NCBI GenBank assembly: GCA_900617975.1
Contig: UZAE01014784.1
Span: forward strand, 1 to 12,108
Origin: Rodentolepis nana
Taxonomy: Eukaryota; Platyhelminthes; Cestoda; Cyclophyllidea; Hymenolepididae
Length of the DNA stretch: 12,108 nucleotides
Direction of reading: 5' to 3'
The position numbers and the translations under genes are program-made. The notes below the pieces were generated by a model. It made no database searches, was not told the origin of the DNA, and worked only from the letters and a program-made list of their open reading frames with translations. Positions within the stretch are counted from its first letter, which is position 1. Each line of letters starts with the position of its first letter. This document shows positions 1 through 7,890 of the stretch, in pieces.

Positions 1-95
1 ACATCAAAGTGAAGAAAGTCGAGAGGGTGGAGGGGGGGGGGAAGGTGGGGATGGAACATCAAAGTGAGAAAAAGTGGGGAGGGGTGGGGGGGAAC
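1..95. repeat. G-rich 55-bp tandem repeat, two diverged units
   Basis: ACATCAAAGTGA occurs at 1 and again at 56, each followed by an A/G-rich tract ending in a run of G. The two units are a diverged direct repeat of 55-bp period. The second unit is also the outer edge of the inverted-repeat element that follows, so the first may be an expansion of that element's end. No coding content is seen. Confidence 0.6.
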
Positions 96-305
96 AGATG
101 AGTGATTTACAAATGTAAAAGAGAGAGACAGACACGAAGGAAGATAAAAAGATGAGATCAGCTCTATGCAAATGGTCGAATATAGCACACAGTTGGGTCA
201 GCTTAATTTGAAATTAGAAGTCAACTACCAGTAAATAGACTTTTCACCGAATGAGTATACGTTGTCCAGGGTGCACCACGTGGAGGTAAGACTATCGCAC
301 ACGCC
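59..305 (+). repeat. Left copy of a ~250-bp dispersed inverted repeat
   Basis: This stretch aligns with the reverse complement of 9991-10279 over its whole length. Shared landmarks in order are ATCAAAGTGAGAAAAAGTG, a purine-rich GAGAGACAGACA tract, AGAAGTCAACTACC, ATGAGTATACGTTG, and GCACCACGTGGAGGTAAG followed by CTATCGCACAC. The outer part is strongly diverged and the last 60 bp is best conserved. That part ends in GAG|GTAAG, which resembles a 5' splice donor. No transposase ORF and no clear target-site duplication are visible. It could be the end of a DNA transposon, a SINE-like element or an exon-bearing repeat. I do not recognise the family. Confidence 0.7.
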
Positions 306-639
306 TCTTTTAAGTAATTAGTGTTTTAGATTCTTTCTTATGAGGTTTGAGTGGGCAGTAACTAAGAAATGACATCTATATGGCTAAGTATTTGAAAATA
401 CAACTATGTCCGTAATGAATTACTAGTTTTAAATCACCATCAGCACCAATAATTTCTTCTCCTTATTATTTTACTCTTCCAATCTATTCCATTATGGGAA
501 AGAGGGAATAAAATTACTCAATATGTTTCCTAAAACTCCCTTAGTAACCGTGAAGCAATGGATGAAGTGGCCATCTCAATATTTCCAAATTAATGCTTTA
601 ATAGTGGGAAAATTATGATGAAACTAGTAGTCAAGGTAT
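306..639. other. Non-coding AT-rich stretch, nothing recognised
   Basis: No ORF of useful length, RNA gene or repeat shared with the rest of the window was seen between the left inverted repeat and the putative TPR exon. Confidence 0.5.
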
Positions 640-888
640 GTAAAACGTCACGGATGTTGACATCAACACAGCGAATCCATCTATAGAACTGCAAAACACT
701 ATCAAGGCTGGCCAGTGGTGGGGGTTGGTCTCAAGAGCCAGAACAATTTGGAAAGTGCATTTTGCTACAAGTTCAATTGCGTCTCGTATACAAAGACCAC
801 CCATCCACCCAATCGGCGATTCATTTTCATTCATCTTTCCATTAGTTGTATCCGAAACTAAGTCTTCTTTGCAGCAACTTCCCCACAC
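640..888 (-). pseudogene. Possible decayed exon of a TPR protein (Cabin1-like?)
   Basis: The minus-strand frame starting at 888 reads ..LCIRDAIELVAKCTFQIVLALETNPHHWPAL and then loses similarity. The pattern of an amphipathic helix followed by LETNPHHWPAL is typical of tetratricopeptide repeats. It resembles the CNPDHWPCLDNL segment of calcineurin-binding protein Cabin1, recalled from family knowledge and not searched. Right after HHWPAL the fitting continuation (SLDSVLQFYRWIRC) lies in another frame, so a 1-nt indel is likely. No flanking exon was recognised. It may be a remnant of a neighbouring gene or a chance ORF. Confidence 0.27.
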
Positions 889-1037
889 ACGGAACTTTCT
901 CTTCTCTCTCTACTTTGGGTTTAGCCTACCTACATTTTGTGGAAACTTTTTCTAGTCGACTGTGTAATGAACTCTAGGTAGACTTCTATTTGAATTTCTA
1001 AGTTGCAGTCAAAGGCTTATTTGTATTGTACCCTCTC

Positions 1038-2219
1038 CGATCCAAATATGGCTTTCTGAACTGAAGAGGTCAGGAAAGTGCAACTCACAAAACATGTTAG
1101 ATGTGACTTGCTTTAACAGAGATCAATTTGAATAGTGGTTTCTATAGTTGGCGTCAGATATGACATTGTGCAACTTTTGTTTTTCGATGATCCATGTGCT
1201 CCATTGAGTAAATTAAAGAATTTGCGTTTTCCAAATTTACCATCTTTTCAACTCTAATGTTAACATTGTCACGGAGTCATGGGCAATAGAAGTATGCTTT
1301 AAATAGAACACACAACCGATTGGGGTGCAAAGTTCACAAATGAGATACATTTAATTGCCCCGTTCATGAAAGATCACTTTATGTGTTTTCAAACAATAGT
1401 ATATAGTTTCTCTCAAGGCAGTGTTTTGACCGTGTTTTCTATTTATTTTATATCAAATCCGAGTTGACATCAACTTCTAGAATCAACCTCCTAACTTTAA
1501 GCTATTCTTACTCACATCTATTTTCTTCTATTTCGACATTTCTTTTAAAGATAAAAATATTTAGAAATAGTAGCATTTTTGGAACCTCAATGTCATCAGG
1601 ATTTATAAACCTTGAGAGAATTCTCTCATGATATCCCTCAGCAACATAAGAAAGGCCGAGCTTTAATGGAATCTGAATCTGATGGAAATTTAGAATGGTC
1701 TAGAAAGATCGGCGAATCCAAGTTGTCCTTGGTTTCCTAATCAAGGTCGAATTGCTTGAATCATCGACTTAATTATTTTAAAACTGCTTAAATTTAGTAT
1801 CTAAGGCTTATGGTCATGTTGCTTTTCTGTGATGGTCGGACTTGATTATTAAATTAGTTTTAAATGTTGAGAATGTGTGATCTATCATTGTACATTTCAA
1901 CTAATGACAGATAAACCAGATTTTTCAGTCAAATCAATTATGCAAAAGCATGAGATCTGCAGTTGGGTGTTAGAAGTATTTCACTTTCGGTATGACAGGC
2001 TTGCACATATATCCTACTTGGTCTTAGCTATTTCATTGATTTTCACATTTGTATACCATCATCCATCTGAATTTGCCGTCCATTCAGACAAACAACATTC
2101 AATTAATATATTATTTTTGCCTGGATATCTATTTGCCAAATACTGAATTCAAGGGTTTATAATCCTGAAACCGCACTGAAAGAAATTGCAAAAGAAATGG
2201 GAAAATATTAGCCAACTAA
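1038..2219. repeat. Left copy of a 1182-bp near-identical direct repeat (MECR 3' flank)
   Basis: The sequence matches 10659-11840 base for base at a constant offset of 9621, with no indels. I saw three substitutions, all within the first ~90 bp (for example T1049 against C10670). The repeat ends at the N at 2220. In the right copy the same sequence runs on into the poly(A) signal and last exon of MECR copy C, so this is the 3' flank of the duplicated MECR gene. An 89-codon ORF inside (1877-2146) has no codon-like support and no recognisable domain. The near identity means a very young duplication or allelic sequence assembled in series. Confidence 0.9.
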
Positions 2220-2220
2220 N
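2220..2220. other. Single N at a break in colinearity (assembly join)
   Basis: Base 2219 corresponds to 11840 and base 2221 to 11970, so 129 bp present in the right copy (11841-11969) are replaced here by one N. The missing stretch holds the last ~20 codons of MECR, its stop and its AATAAA signal. A single N at such a point looks like a scaffolding or gap-closing artefact, so copy A should not be called truncated from this alone. Confidence 0.85.
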
Positions 2221-3268
2221 TCGACTTAGAGATTGCCGATTTCCATTCAGTGAAAGGAATCATTTCAGCTGGAGCCGGTCTGATTTTGCCCTCAATCATC
2301 CACGACGATATCTCGTTAAGCATCTCCATGCGTTTTTCCATAGTCATAGAAACATTTTCACGCCCAGGAAGCCAAAACCCACGTATGTGAATGTCATTAA
2401 AGATGAGATAGTTGACGTGAACTGGAATTGGCTTGCCCAGCATTCCTCCGTAGTTCACAAACGTTCCAGATGGTTTAAGGTGGTCCAAAATCGTTAAAGC
2501 GGCCTCTCCACCTAGACAATCGTATCCAATACATATTGGACCGTATTTTGATAGGTCCTTCATTCCTTTCAATTCCTCTTCTGTTACTGCCAGGGTGGCG
2601 CCGAATTCCATCAGAGCTCGACGTGTAGCTTCTGTCTTTTCTGGGGTATCCCTTGCCCTAAATAGATTAACTAAAGACAGCATAGTTATACGAGTTTCAA
2701 CAAGTTACTTGAGTTCACACCCATAAGCTTGCACATCTGCATTAGATAAATAGCAGAAGTACTAGTCGCCCCATTCTGTATCACACAATTTCCAGGTTTT
2801 AACTCGACGAATTTCTTCAAAAGTAAATACGCCGTGCATGGATTCACGTCGATTACACAGGCTTGTTCTAAGCTGAGTTTAGGATTCAAACGAATCAACT
2901 CCGATTCGTTACAAATTCCAAGATTACGCCATGTTCCTATTCCATATTCAACAGGAATCACTAGGTCTCCGGGCTTTAACTTTGTAACACCGGGTCCACA
3001 TTCTAAGACCTTTGAAATTAGTTTGACAAAAATATCTTACATATCCAGCACCTTCATTTCCACCAATATCGGGAAAATTATGCTTCACTGGATATAACCC
3101 TTCTATAACCATTATGTCGGAAGGATTGATTGGAGATGCACGAAAATTAACCAAAACTTCATTTTCCTTCAATGAATCGAGTTTCATACTTTGTTCTTTG
3201 AGTACTTCAAGGGGTTCCCCAAGTTTGTCATAAACAATCTGCCATGCGGAAAATTCTTTTGAACTCAT
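2221..3268 (-). CDS. MECR: Mitochondrial-type trans-2-enoyl-CoA/ACP reductase, copy A (3 exons, 3' end missing)
   Basis: MECR (Etr1 in yeast) is the NADPH-dependent reductase that saturates the trans-2 double bond in the last step of mitochondrial type II fatty acid synthesis, which supplies octanoyl-ACP for lipoate. Exon 1 is 3268-3041 (76 codons), exon 2 3009-2709, exon 3 2670-2221, split by 31-nt and 38-nt GT-AG introns. Splicing gives about 326 residues plus ~20 lost at the N, normal for the family. An ADH-like N-terminal half is seen: ASPINPSDI, catalytic Tyr59 in EGLYPVK, GGNEGAGYVLECGPGV, and GIGTWRN. Exon 2 ends with DVNPCTAY and the cofactor segment. Exon 3 carries GYDCLGG and YGGMLGKPIPV. 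The start at 3268 lacks the presequence seen in copy B, and an in-frame TAG lies five codons upstream, so this form may be extramitochondrial or a 5' exon may be missing. The usual glycines of the nucleotide loop (SGVGQ in human) read STSAI here. Confidence 0.85.
2671..2708 (-). other. 38-nt intron 2 of MECR copy A
   Basis: On the minus strand exon 2 ends ..GGTGTGAACTCAA, the intron runs from GTAACTTG to GTCTTTAG, and exon 3 resumes with TTAATCTATTT. Joining gives GVNSINLFRARD, which aligns with LRTINVVRDR of human MECR without a gap. Reading through instead meets a stop. Donor and acceptor are canonical. The length is far below the usual animal minimum of about 50-60 nt. Confidence 0.8.
3010..3040 (-). 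other. 31-nt intron 1 of MECR copy A
   Basis: Exon 1 ends GCTGGATAT, the intron starts GTAAGATA and ends TTTCAAAG, and exon 2 starts GTCTTAGAATGTGG. Joining restores GGNEGAGYVLECGPGV, which equals the human segment GGNEGVAQVVAVGSNV in length. The intron is phase 0. The same position and the same 31-nt length recur in copy B (3894-3924) with largely different sequence. Confidence 0.85.
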
Positions 3269-3693
3269 TTTTCTAGAATCTAACGCAAATCAGTAAAGAC
3301 AGCTGATTAAATACCGACAAAATGACCTAATAACACATTTGCATGTGCAAACGCCCTTCAAAGGAATATCACTGACTGTGTAAAACAATTCCGTTCATAA
3401 TATTGCCTAAGCATAATCTAAAATGATCATAATTATATTAAAATGAACACATTTACTTTTTGATTTGTATGAATTAATTTTCTCTCAACCGCTAAGAAGT
3501 CAACATTATTGGCATAAATGCACTTCAATTAATTTTGGGTGAACTATTTCATTCTACTTATTTTTATTCTGGAATATTGAATGCTCATGGCTTTTTTTCT
3601 ATCACTTACTATAAGGTATCTAAATGAATATCTTTCAATAATGACACGGTCTAATTCAGAGGAGGAGTGATTAACAGATGTGCACATTTAAAG
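3269..3693. other. Spacer between MECR copies B and A
   Basis: AT-rich, with no ORF of note. On the minus strand TTAGATTCTAG sits directly before AAAAATG of copy A. That would serve as a 3' splice or trans-splice acceptor, but its pyrimidine tract is weak. No TATA box or other promoter element could be assigned with confidence. Confidence 0.45.
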
Positions 3694-4194
3694 CTAATTA
3701 TTAAGCATCAAATAAGAGGTAGAAGGATTTACGTTGATTACTGATGCTTGTGCCATACTGATTTTATGGTTCAAGGAAGAAAATCGGATTCATTAAGTAG
3801 GGTCATATTGCGCCATGTCCCTAAGCCAGGTTTGGCTGGAATTATTAAATCTCCTGGTTTTAACTTTGAGACACCAGGGCCACATTCTAAAACCTTGAAA
3901 ATGTTTCCTTCTTATTTAGCTTACATAACCAGCTCCCTCATTACCACCGACTCCAGGAAGAGTTGGCTTTACTGGATATATTCCTTGAACTGCATCTATA
4001 TCGGATGGATTTATAGGAGATGCACGAAAGTTGACCAACACCTCCTTCTCTTTTGGAGAATCAAGACCAACATCCTGCTTATAAAGCACATCAAGAGGTT
4101 CCCCATGATTATCAAATGTAAGTTGCCACGAAGAAATTCCTCGAGTTAGCACATTAGCATTAGATAAGCGAAGGAAATTGCGCGAAGCCAACAT
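3694..4194 (-). pseudogene. MECR: MECR copy B, truncated pseudogene keeping the mitochondrial presequence
   Basis: Exon 1 (4194-3925, 90 codons) starts MLASRNFLRLSNANVLTRG, a typical presequence: Arg and Ser-rich, no acidic residue, amphipathic. I prefer this Met to one 24 codons upstream because it places the presequence at the N-terminus. It continues with ISSWQLTFDNHGEPLDVL, ASPINPSDI, the Tyr of QGIYPVKP, and GGNEGAGY. After a 31-nt intron, exon 2 reads VLECGPGVSKLKPGD, then GLGTWRN, then NESDFLP and a TGA. Family similarity resumes in another frame (QASVINVNPSTSYLMLNN) and ends at a TAG (3694-3696). No cofactor or C-terminal half follows. The frameshift plus truncation make it non-functional as a reductase, although a short mitochondrial N-terminal product remains possible. 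It lies 426 bp upstream of copy A on the same strand. Confidence 0.82.
3894..3924 (-). other. 31-nt intron 1 of MECR copy B
   Basis: GGTTAT is followed by GTAAGCTAAAT.. and the intron ends ..TTTTCAAG before GTTTTAGAATGTGG. Removal gives GAGYVLECGPGVSKLKPGD in frame. Length, phase and position match intron 1 of copy A exactly, while most internal bases differ, so the length is conserved independently of sequence. Confidence 0.85.
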
Positions 4195-4850
4195 ACGGAC
4201 AAGTACAAATAACCAGATTTTATCAAAATAGCCCGTGTTGCACAAGGGCAGTAAAGGCATAAACAAACGAATTTTTCAATAGAACATATATGAATGATAG
4301 TTAATATTTAAGCTAGAAGAATCACTTTGTTTCATTTGGAAAATATGCGCCTATATACACTTCTTGAAAAATTAATTTATTGGTAAATAAATAACTTGAT
4401 CTGAATTTTATCGCAAATAAAGTGTAAATCCAAAGTAAATATTTTACCACATGAAATACTACCAAAAATGTAATGAATTTCAAATTTAAGGGGGCGAATG
4501 TCACAGAGGAAAGAAGTTTATATAAATTCCTTCCACTTGGATTTGTGATCAATTTCTATTAATATTTGTGTCCCAACTTGAAATTAAAATGGAGGGATTA
4601 GATATCATAGTGCCTAAATTTTCTTGACAATGACCAATATCAGCACCATGATATACATCCTTAAATTATACTGTTTCTTTTTTCATAAGAATAATATCTC
4701 GTCTTATTTAAGCACGAGTTTTCCTAAGATGTGCTCGTCTCCTTTGTTAAATATACAAAATGTATATATTTCAAATGGCAGGCCTTATGATATTTATCAT
4801 TAGCCACATATTTGACTTCGGCTTTTACAAGGGGTGGGGGGAGAGGAACA
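4195..4850. other. 5' flank of MECR copy B up to the retrotransposon 3' end
   Basis: AT-rich sequence without a supported gene. A minus-strand ORF at 4552-4322 shows no domain and is low-complexity in composition. The retrotransposon 3' terminus must lie near the upper end of this interval, but no poly(A) tail, tail repeat or target-site duplication was found, so that boundary is approximate. Confidence 0.4.
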
Positions 4851-4879
4851 TATATAGCAGTTCATAAGCTGTCTTCTTG

Positions 4880-5165
4880 CTTCCCATTATCTCTGCGTTT
4901 TCGTCGTTTTCTGTAGGGCTGTACAATTAATCAGGTGGGACTTCTCCATTTCCTCCTGTTGATTACATAGGAGGCATGTGGGTTGGGTGTATACTCCTAA
5001 TCTGTGAAGTTGTTTTGCCAAGCAATCGTGTCAAGGTACGTAGTCTAATCTCAGCAACGGCTTCGATTCTTGGTGGAGAGTGTCACTTTCCAATGTTTCT
5101 CCTTTGTTCGAGCTTCCAGTTCGTTGTAGATTGTGGTCTTGAATTCTCTCCTGATTAAAGGGTCT
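4880..5165 (-). pseudogene. LINE C-terminal zinc-knuckle region
   Basis: One minus-strand frame reads LRLDYVP, a TGA, then HDCLAKQLHRLGVYTQPTC, LLCNQQEEMEKSHLINCTAL, a TAA and WEARRQL. The C-x2-C-x9-H-x3-C spacing is the knuckle that follows RNase H in I-like LINEs, and RTGHDCLA is the usual lead-in. Two stops interrupt it, one replacing an expected T/G pair and one standing before WEAR. Presumed ancestral role: nucleic-acid binding during target-primed reverse transcription. Confidence 0.7.
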
Positions 5166-5229
5166 TCATCGTGTGGAAAGACACCGGCCACCGGTCTATG
5201 CCTTGCAAAATTGTTGTCCTCTTCATAGG

Positions 5230-5690
5230 AAGTATGTCATCAAGCTCCTTACCTTTAATGCCACAGTATCCAGGGGTCCATTATAGTACCACTCTTTTGT
5301 TTTTTTCTATCAGTAACTGATAAATTTTTATATTCGTACATTTCGGCTGTTTTGGGTGGCTCTCTGTTTCCAATAGAGTCTATTGCTGACTGTGAGTCCG
5401 AAAGTATCACCGCTTTGGTGAATTTCGTATCCAGGCAACATAATTGGCATAGTGCTATCCTAATGGCCTCTATTTCTCCTTCGAAAGTGGATCTATTGTA
5501 TCCCACTGCTGCGTAGAACAAGAAGAGTTCAGAGTAGACACCTGCACCAACGTTTGCTTGGTTCTCTATGTATGACCCATCAGTGAATACTTGGAGCCAT
5601 TGATCTGCAGGATAGTTGACATTGATTGTCTCAAGGGCCAGTGAGCCTTTCCATGTATGACCCATCAGTGAAGACTTGGATCCATTGATC
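5230..5690 (-). pseudogene. LINE RNase H domain, disrupted
   Basis: The domain begins DQWLQVFTDGSYIENQ, followed by VGAGVYSELFLFYAAVGYN, STFEGEIEAIRIAL and AVILSDSQSAIDSI. This gives three of the four carboxylates expected of RNase HI (D of TDGS, E of FEGEIEA, D of LSDSQS). The last motif is in another frame as WTPGYCGIKGKELDD (5280-5235), preceded by a TAA, with the usual His replaced by Tyr. RNase H removes the RNA strand after cDNA synthesis. A frameshift between KKQK and the last motif, plus the stop, inactivates it. The N-terminal side is disturbed by the 85-bp duplication. Confidence 0.75.
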
Positions 5691-5721
5691 TGTTTGACAT
5701 TGATTGTCTTGGCCTGTGAGC
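5568..5721. repeat. Tandem duplication, period 85 bp (5568-5646 / 5653-5721)
   Basis: ATGTATGACCCATCAGTGAA starts at 5568 and ATGTATGACCCATCAGTGAA again at 5653. The second unit lacks about 10 bp after TGATCTG. The related fragment at 9278-9661 has this sequence once, so the duplication is derived. It duplicates the DQWLQVFTDGS coding segment and shifts its frame. Confidence 0.85.
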
Positions 5722-5865
5722 GCATTTGCTCTGGAGGGGTGGTTGATTTCACGAGCGTTTTTCTGGAGAGGTGTTTGCTTTCCTAAAGTGGTTAAGCAGT
5801 TGGGTGCCACACTCTACATCAGAGACTGCTAATGGGTTCACGTGAAGAGAGACTTTTGGGTTCGT

Positions 5866-5976
5866 CATCGATTTGTAATGCTTTCTTCAGTTCTATGGCT
5901 TTCATCATCGATTTGTAATGCTTTCTTCAGTTCTATGGCTTTCTTATTGATGCTTTCTTCAGTTCTATGGCTTTCT
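5866..5976. repeat. Triplicated ~38-bp unit (5866, 5906, partial at 5948)
   Basis: CATCGATTTGTAATGCTTTC followed by TTCAGTTCTATGGC starts at 5866 and 5906 (period 40). A shortened third unit from about 5948 has only the GATGCTTTCTTCAGTTC part. The 9278-9661 fragment carries a single unit, so two extra units were gained here. Confidence 0.9.
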
Positions 5977-6600
5977 GTATTAGACCAGATTGCTTTTTAA
6001 GGTGTCTTGGTCTATTTTCGTAGGTGCTGAAAAATCGATCTATGGTAATGCGCAGTAGGTTCTCATACAGGATCAAGGCCTTCTCTTTGATAAGTGAACT
6101 TATTGTGGTGCTCCCTGTAACCACGAGCATTGCATCAATGAGTGTTGATTTTACCCCTCCAGTAATTATTCTTAACGCCTGGTTGTGTGCCTTCTCAATT
6201 CTTTTGAGAGTCATCCCTATGACTGCAATGAGTGGCTCACAGTAATATAACATTATTGATTGAACAAACATTATGTAAGTGGTGTTTAGAGTTGTACGAG
6301 CACAGCCATATATGCTACCAGCGGGACCCTTCAGTACGTTAGGTCTATTGGACACTCGATCTGCAACTGTAGCAATGTGGCTTTTCTATGTTAGTTTTGT
6401 GTCAAACGTCATTCTGCGATAAGTGGACTCATTGTTTTTTATGGTAGTATCCTTGTTCCTTAACTGAGGGTTTGTGCTGTGGTAAGCCAATGAAAATGTT
6501 TGGAATACGGTTTTCGTTTTGTTGATAACAATTCCATTGTTGTCGCACCAGTTGGCTAGTAGTTTTTGTTCACAATTTAGGGCACTTTTCGTCCTCTACT
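5933..6600 (-). pseudogene. LINE region between RT and RNase H (thumb/connection)
   Basis: From 6600 downward the minus strand reads, across frames, LNCEQKLLANWCDNNGIVIN, then KTKTVFQTFSLAYH, FDTKLT.KSHI and a long open stretch from 6355. That stretch includes CEPLIAVIGMTLKRIEKAHN and QALRIITGG. The W..NG..IN..KT..F pattern and the FD.KLTW..HI motif are the standard post-palm segments of LINE reverse transcriptases, and the LKRIEKAHNQALRIITG helix is typical before RNase H. Frame changes around 6360-6480 break it. Confidence 0.72.
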
Positions 6601-6765
6601 GAGCGTTTTCCTTAGGGACGGAATACCTTAGAACAAGATCATCTGCATAAAGTAAGCACTTGATGCCTGTGAATGTCTGTACCAGTTCAGCTTTATAACA
6701 TTGATGGAGACGGTGAAAAGAGTGCAACTTGTGACAGCTCCCTGTGGAAGGCCAGGCAAAAGATT

Positions 6766-6866
6766 GGATTTTGATAGAGCATTTCCGTATCTGAGAGATC
6801 GGATTTTGATAGAGCATTTCCATATCTGACTTAACTAGATTTGGACAGGGAATTTGCATATCTGAC
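6766..6866. repeat. Tandem triplication, ~29-bp unit, period 35-37
   Basis: GGATTTTGATAGAGCATTTC starts at 6766 and 6801 (period 35). A more diverged third unit, GATTTGGACAGGGAATTTGC, lies at 6838. All continue with ATATCTGA or GTATCTGA. The three ages of divergence imply stepwise gain. Confidence 0.8.
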
Positions 6867-6960
6867 TTTGCATGATCTTTGTTCAATGAATGCTTTTGCC
6901 CAGTTCAGCATGCTATGCTTTATACCAATCTTGGCCAATTTAGAATTAGTTTCTCTTTCC

Positions 6961-7093
6961 ATACTAAGTCATATGCTGATTTGAAATCGACGAATACAGC
7001 GGTAAGAGTATTTCTTACATCATGGGCATTGATACTAAGTCATATGCTGATTTGAAATCGACGAATACAGCGGTAAGAGTATTTCTTACATCA
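6961..7093. repeat. 62-bp exact tandem duplication, period 71
   Basis: 6961-7022 is identical to 7032-7093, both starting ATACTAAGTCATATGCTGAT, with 9 bp between them. The unit encodes the RT motif A segment (VFVDFKSAYD) on the minus strand. The 71-bp shift is not a multiple of 3 and breaks the frame. Full identity marks it as one of the youngest duplications. Confidence 0.95.
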
Positions 7094-7803
7094 CATGCAT
7101 CTTTAGTATGTTAGGAGAAAGTGGCTACTTGTTGATTCGTTGATCTTTGTGGCCTATAACGCGCTTGTTAGTTTCCAAGACTACTGTTGGTCTCAAGGAA
7201 CGAGGTTAGACTCCCGTTAAACATTCTTTCCATAAGTTTAGCCAGCACGCTTGTGAGGGAGATAGGCCTACAGTTGTCAAAGTTGCTAGGGTCTTTGCCT
7301 TTTTTAGTATTGGTATTACTATGGCAACTTTCCATTGGTTAGGTACGAGACTGGTCTCCCAGATTTTATTGAAATGGATCAACATGGTTTCCTTGGCTTT
7401 TGGTCCCATTCTAATTAGAAATTCGAGATGAATACCGTCTTCGCCAGGAGACTTCTTGAACTTTAGCTGTTTTATCGCAGCATTAAGTTCGCAAGGTCTG
7501 AATGGTTCAGTAAGTACGTTATTTGTTGATGCTATGTCTTCCCTAATTTCACCAAACTGTTTTACTTGTACCTTTAAATCTCTTGAAGATTTTCTGACAA
7601 AAGGGTTTTTCTTTTGCTTGTGGGAATAGAACCTCGCAAAGTATTTAGCTATTTCGGAGTCGGCGGTAGGCAGTTTGTTTTTAAGCGTATTGGCTCTTTC
7701 TTGGGTCTTTCTCTGTCGTTTTGGAGGTTACCCAGGAATTTGAATGTGCGTTGGCTATCAATTTGGTAGTTGATAGTTGAGATGAACTTTTCGAAGGAAG
7801 TCC

Positions 7804-7881
7804 GTTTAGCTTGTAAGATGACTTGCCTTAGGACAGCTGATTTTGTTTAGCTTGTAAGATGGCTTGCCTTAGGACAGCTGA
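7804..7881. repeat. 37-bp tandem duplication, period 41
   Basis: GTTTAGCTTGTAAGATGACT at 7804 recurs as GTTTAGCTTGTAAGATGGCT at 7845. Both run on to GGACAGCTGA. One mismatch was seen over 37 bp, with 4 bp between units. The 41-bp gain shifts the minus-strand frame. Confidence 0.93.
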
Positions 7882-7890
7882 CTGCTGTCT

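Larger units (their letters stand above)
6605..7505 (-). pseudogene. LINE reverse transcriptase palm/finger region, disrupted
   Basis: Motifs in order: LNAAIKQLKFKKSPGEDGI (motif 0), FNKIWETSLVPNQWKVAIVI, KGKDPSNFDNCRPISLTSVL, LAKLMERMF, AVFVDFKSAYDLVW (motif A, first catalytic Asp), LPQGAVTSCTLF (motif B) and LLYADDLVL (motif C, YADD at 6649-6638). Catalytic carboxylates are preserved, yet an indel in an A-run near 7300 shifts the frame before KGKDPS. A 71-bp-period duplication interrupts motif A, and a three-unit duplication sits between A and B. Confidence 0.82.

Noticed and set aside
240..305. Spliced-leader or U1 snRNA gene
   Set aside because: The GGTAAGT-like site suggested a spliced leader, and its complement ACTTACCT suggested U1, but neither the known flatworm leader nor U1 stem sequences or an Sm site follow.
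240..305. Hammerhead ribozyme repeat of the schistosome Sm-alpha type
   Set aside because: The CTGATGA and GAAA core elements in the required arrangement were not found in any copy.
1877..2146. 89-codon plus-strand ORF, repeated at 11498-11767, with a hydrophobic stretch
   Set aside because: It is identical in both copies only because the whole 1182-bp repeat is near-identical. It has no recognisable domain, lies in AT-rich 3' flank, and there is no independent sign of coding.
2216..2497. Plus-strand ORF over the MECR exon 3
   Set aside because: It is antisense to a well-supported exon and contains the N. A shadow frame.
3748..4149. 133-codon plus-strand ORF over MECR copy B
   Set aside because: Antisense to the copy B exons, which align with the MECR family on the minus strand.
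4322..4552. Minus-strand 76-codon ORF upstream of MECR copy B
   Set aside because: AT-driven composition, no domain, no splice-compatible link to copy B.
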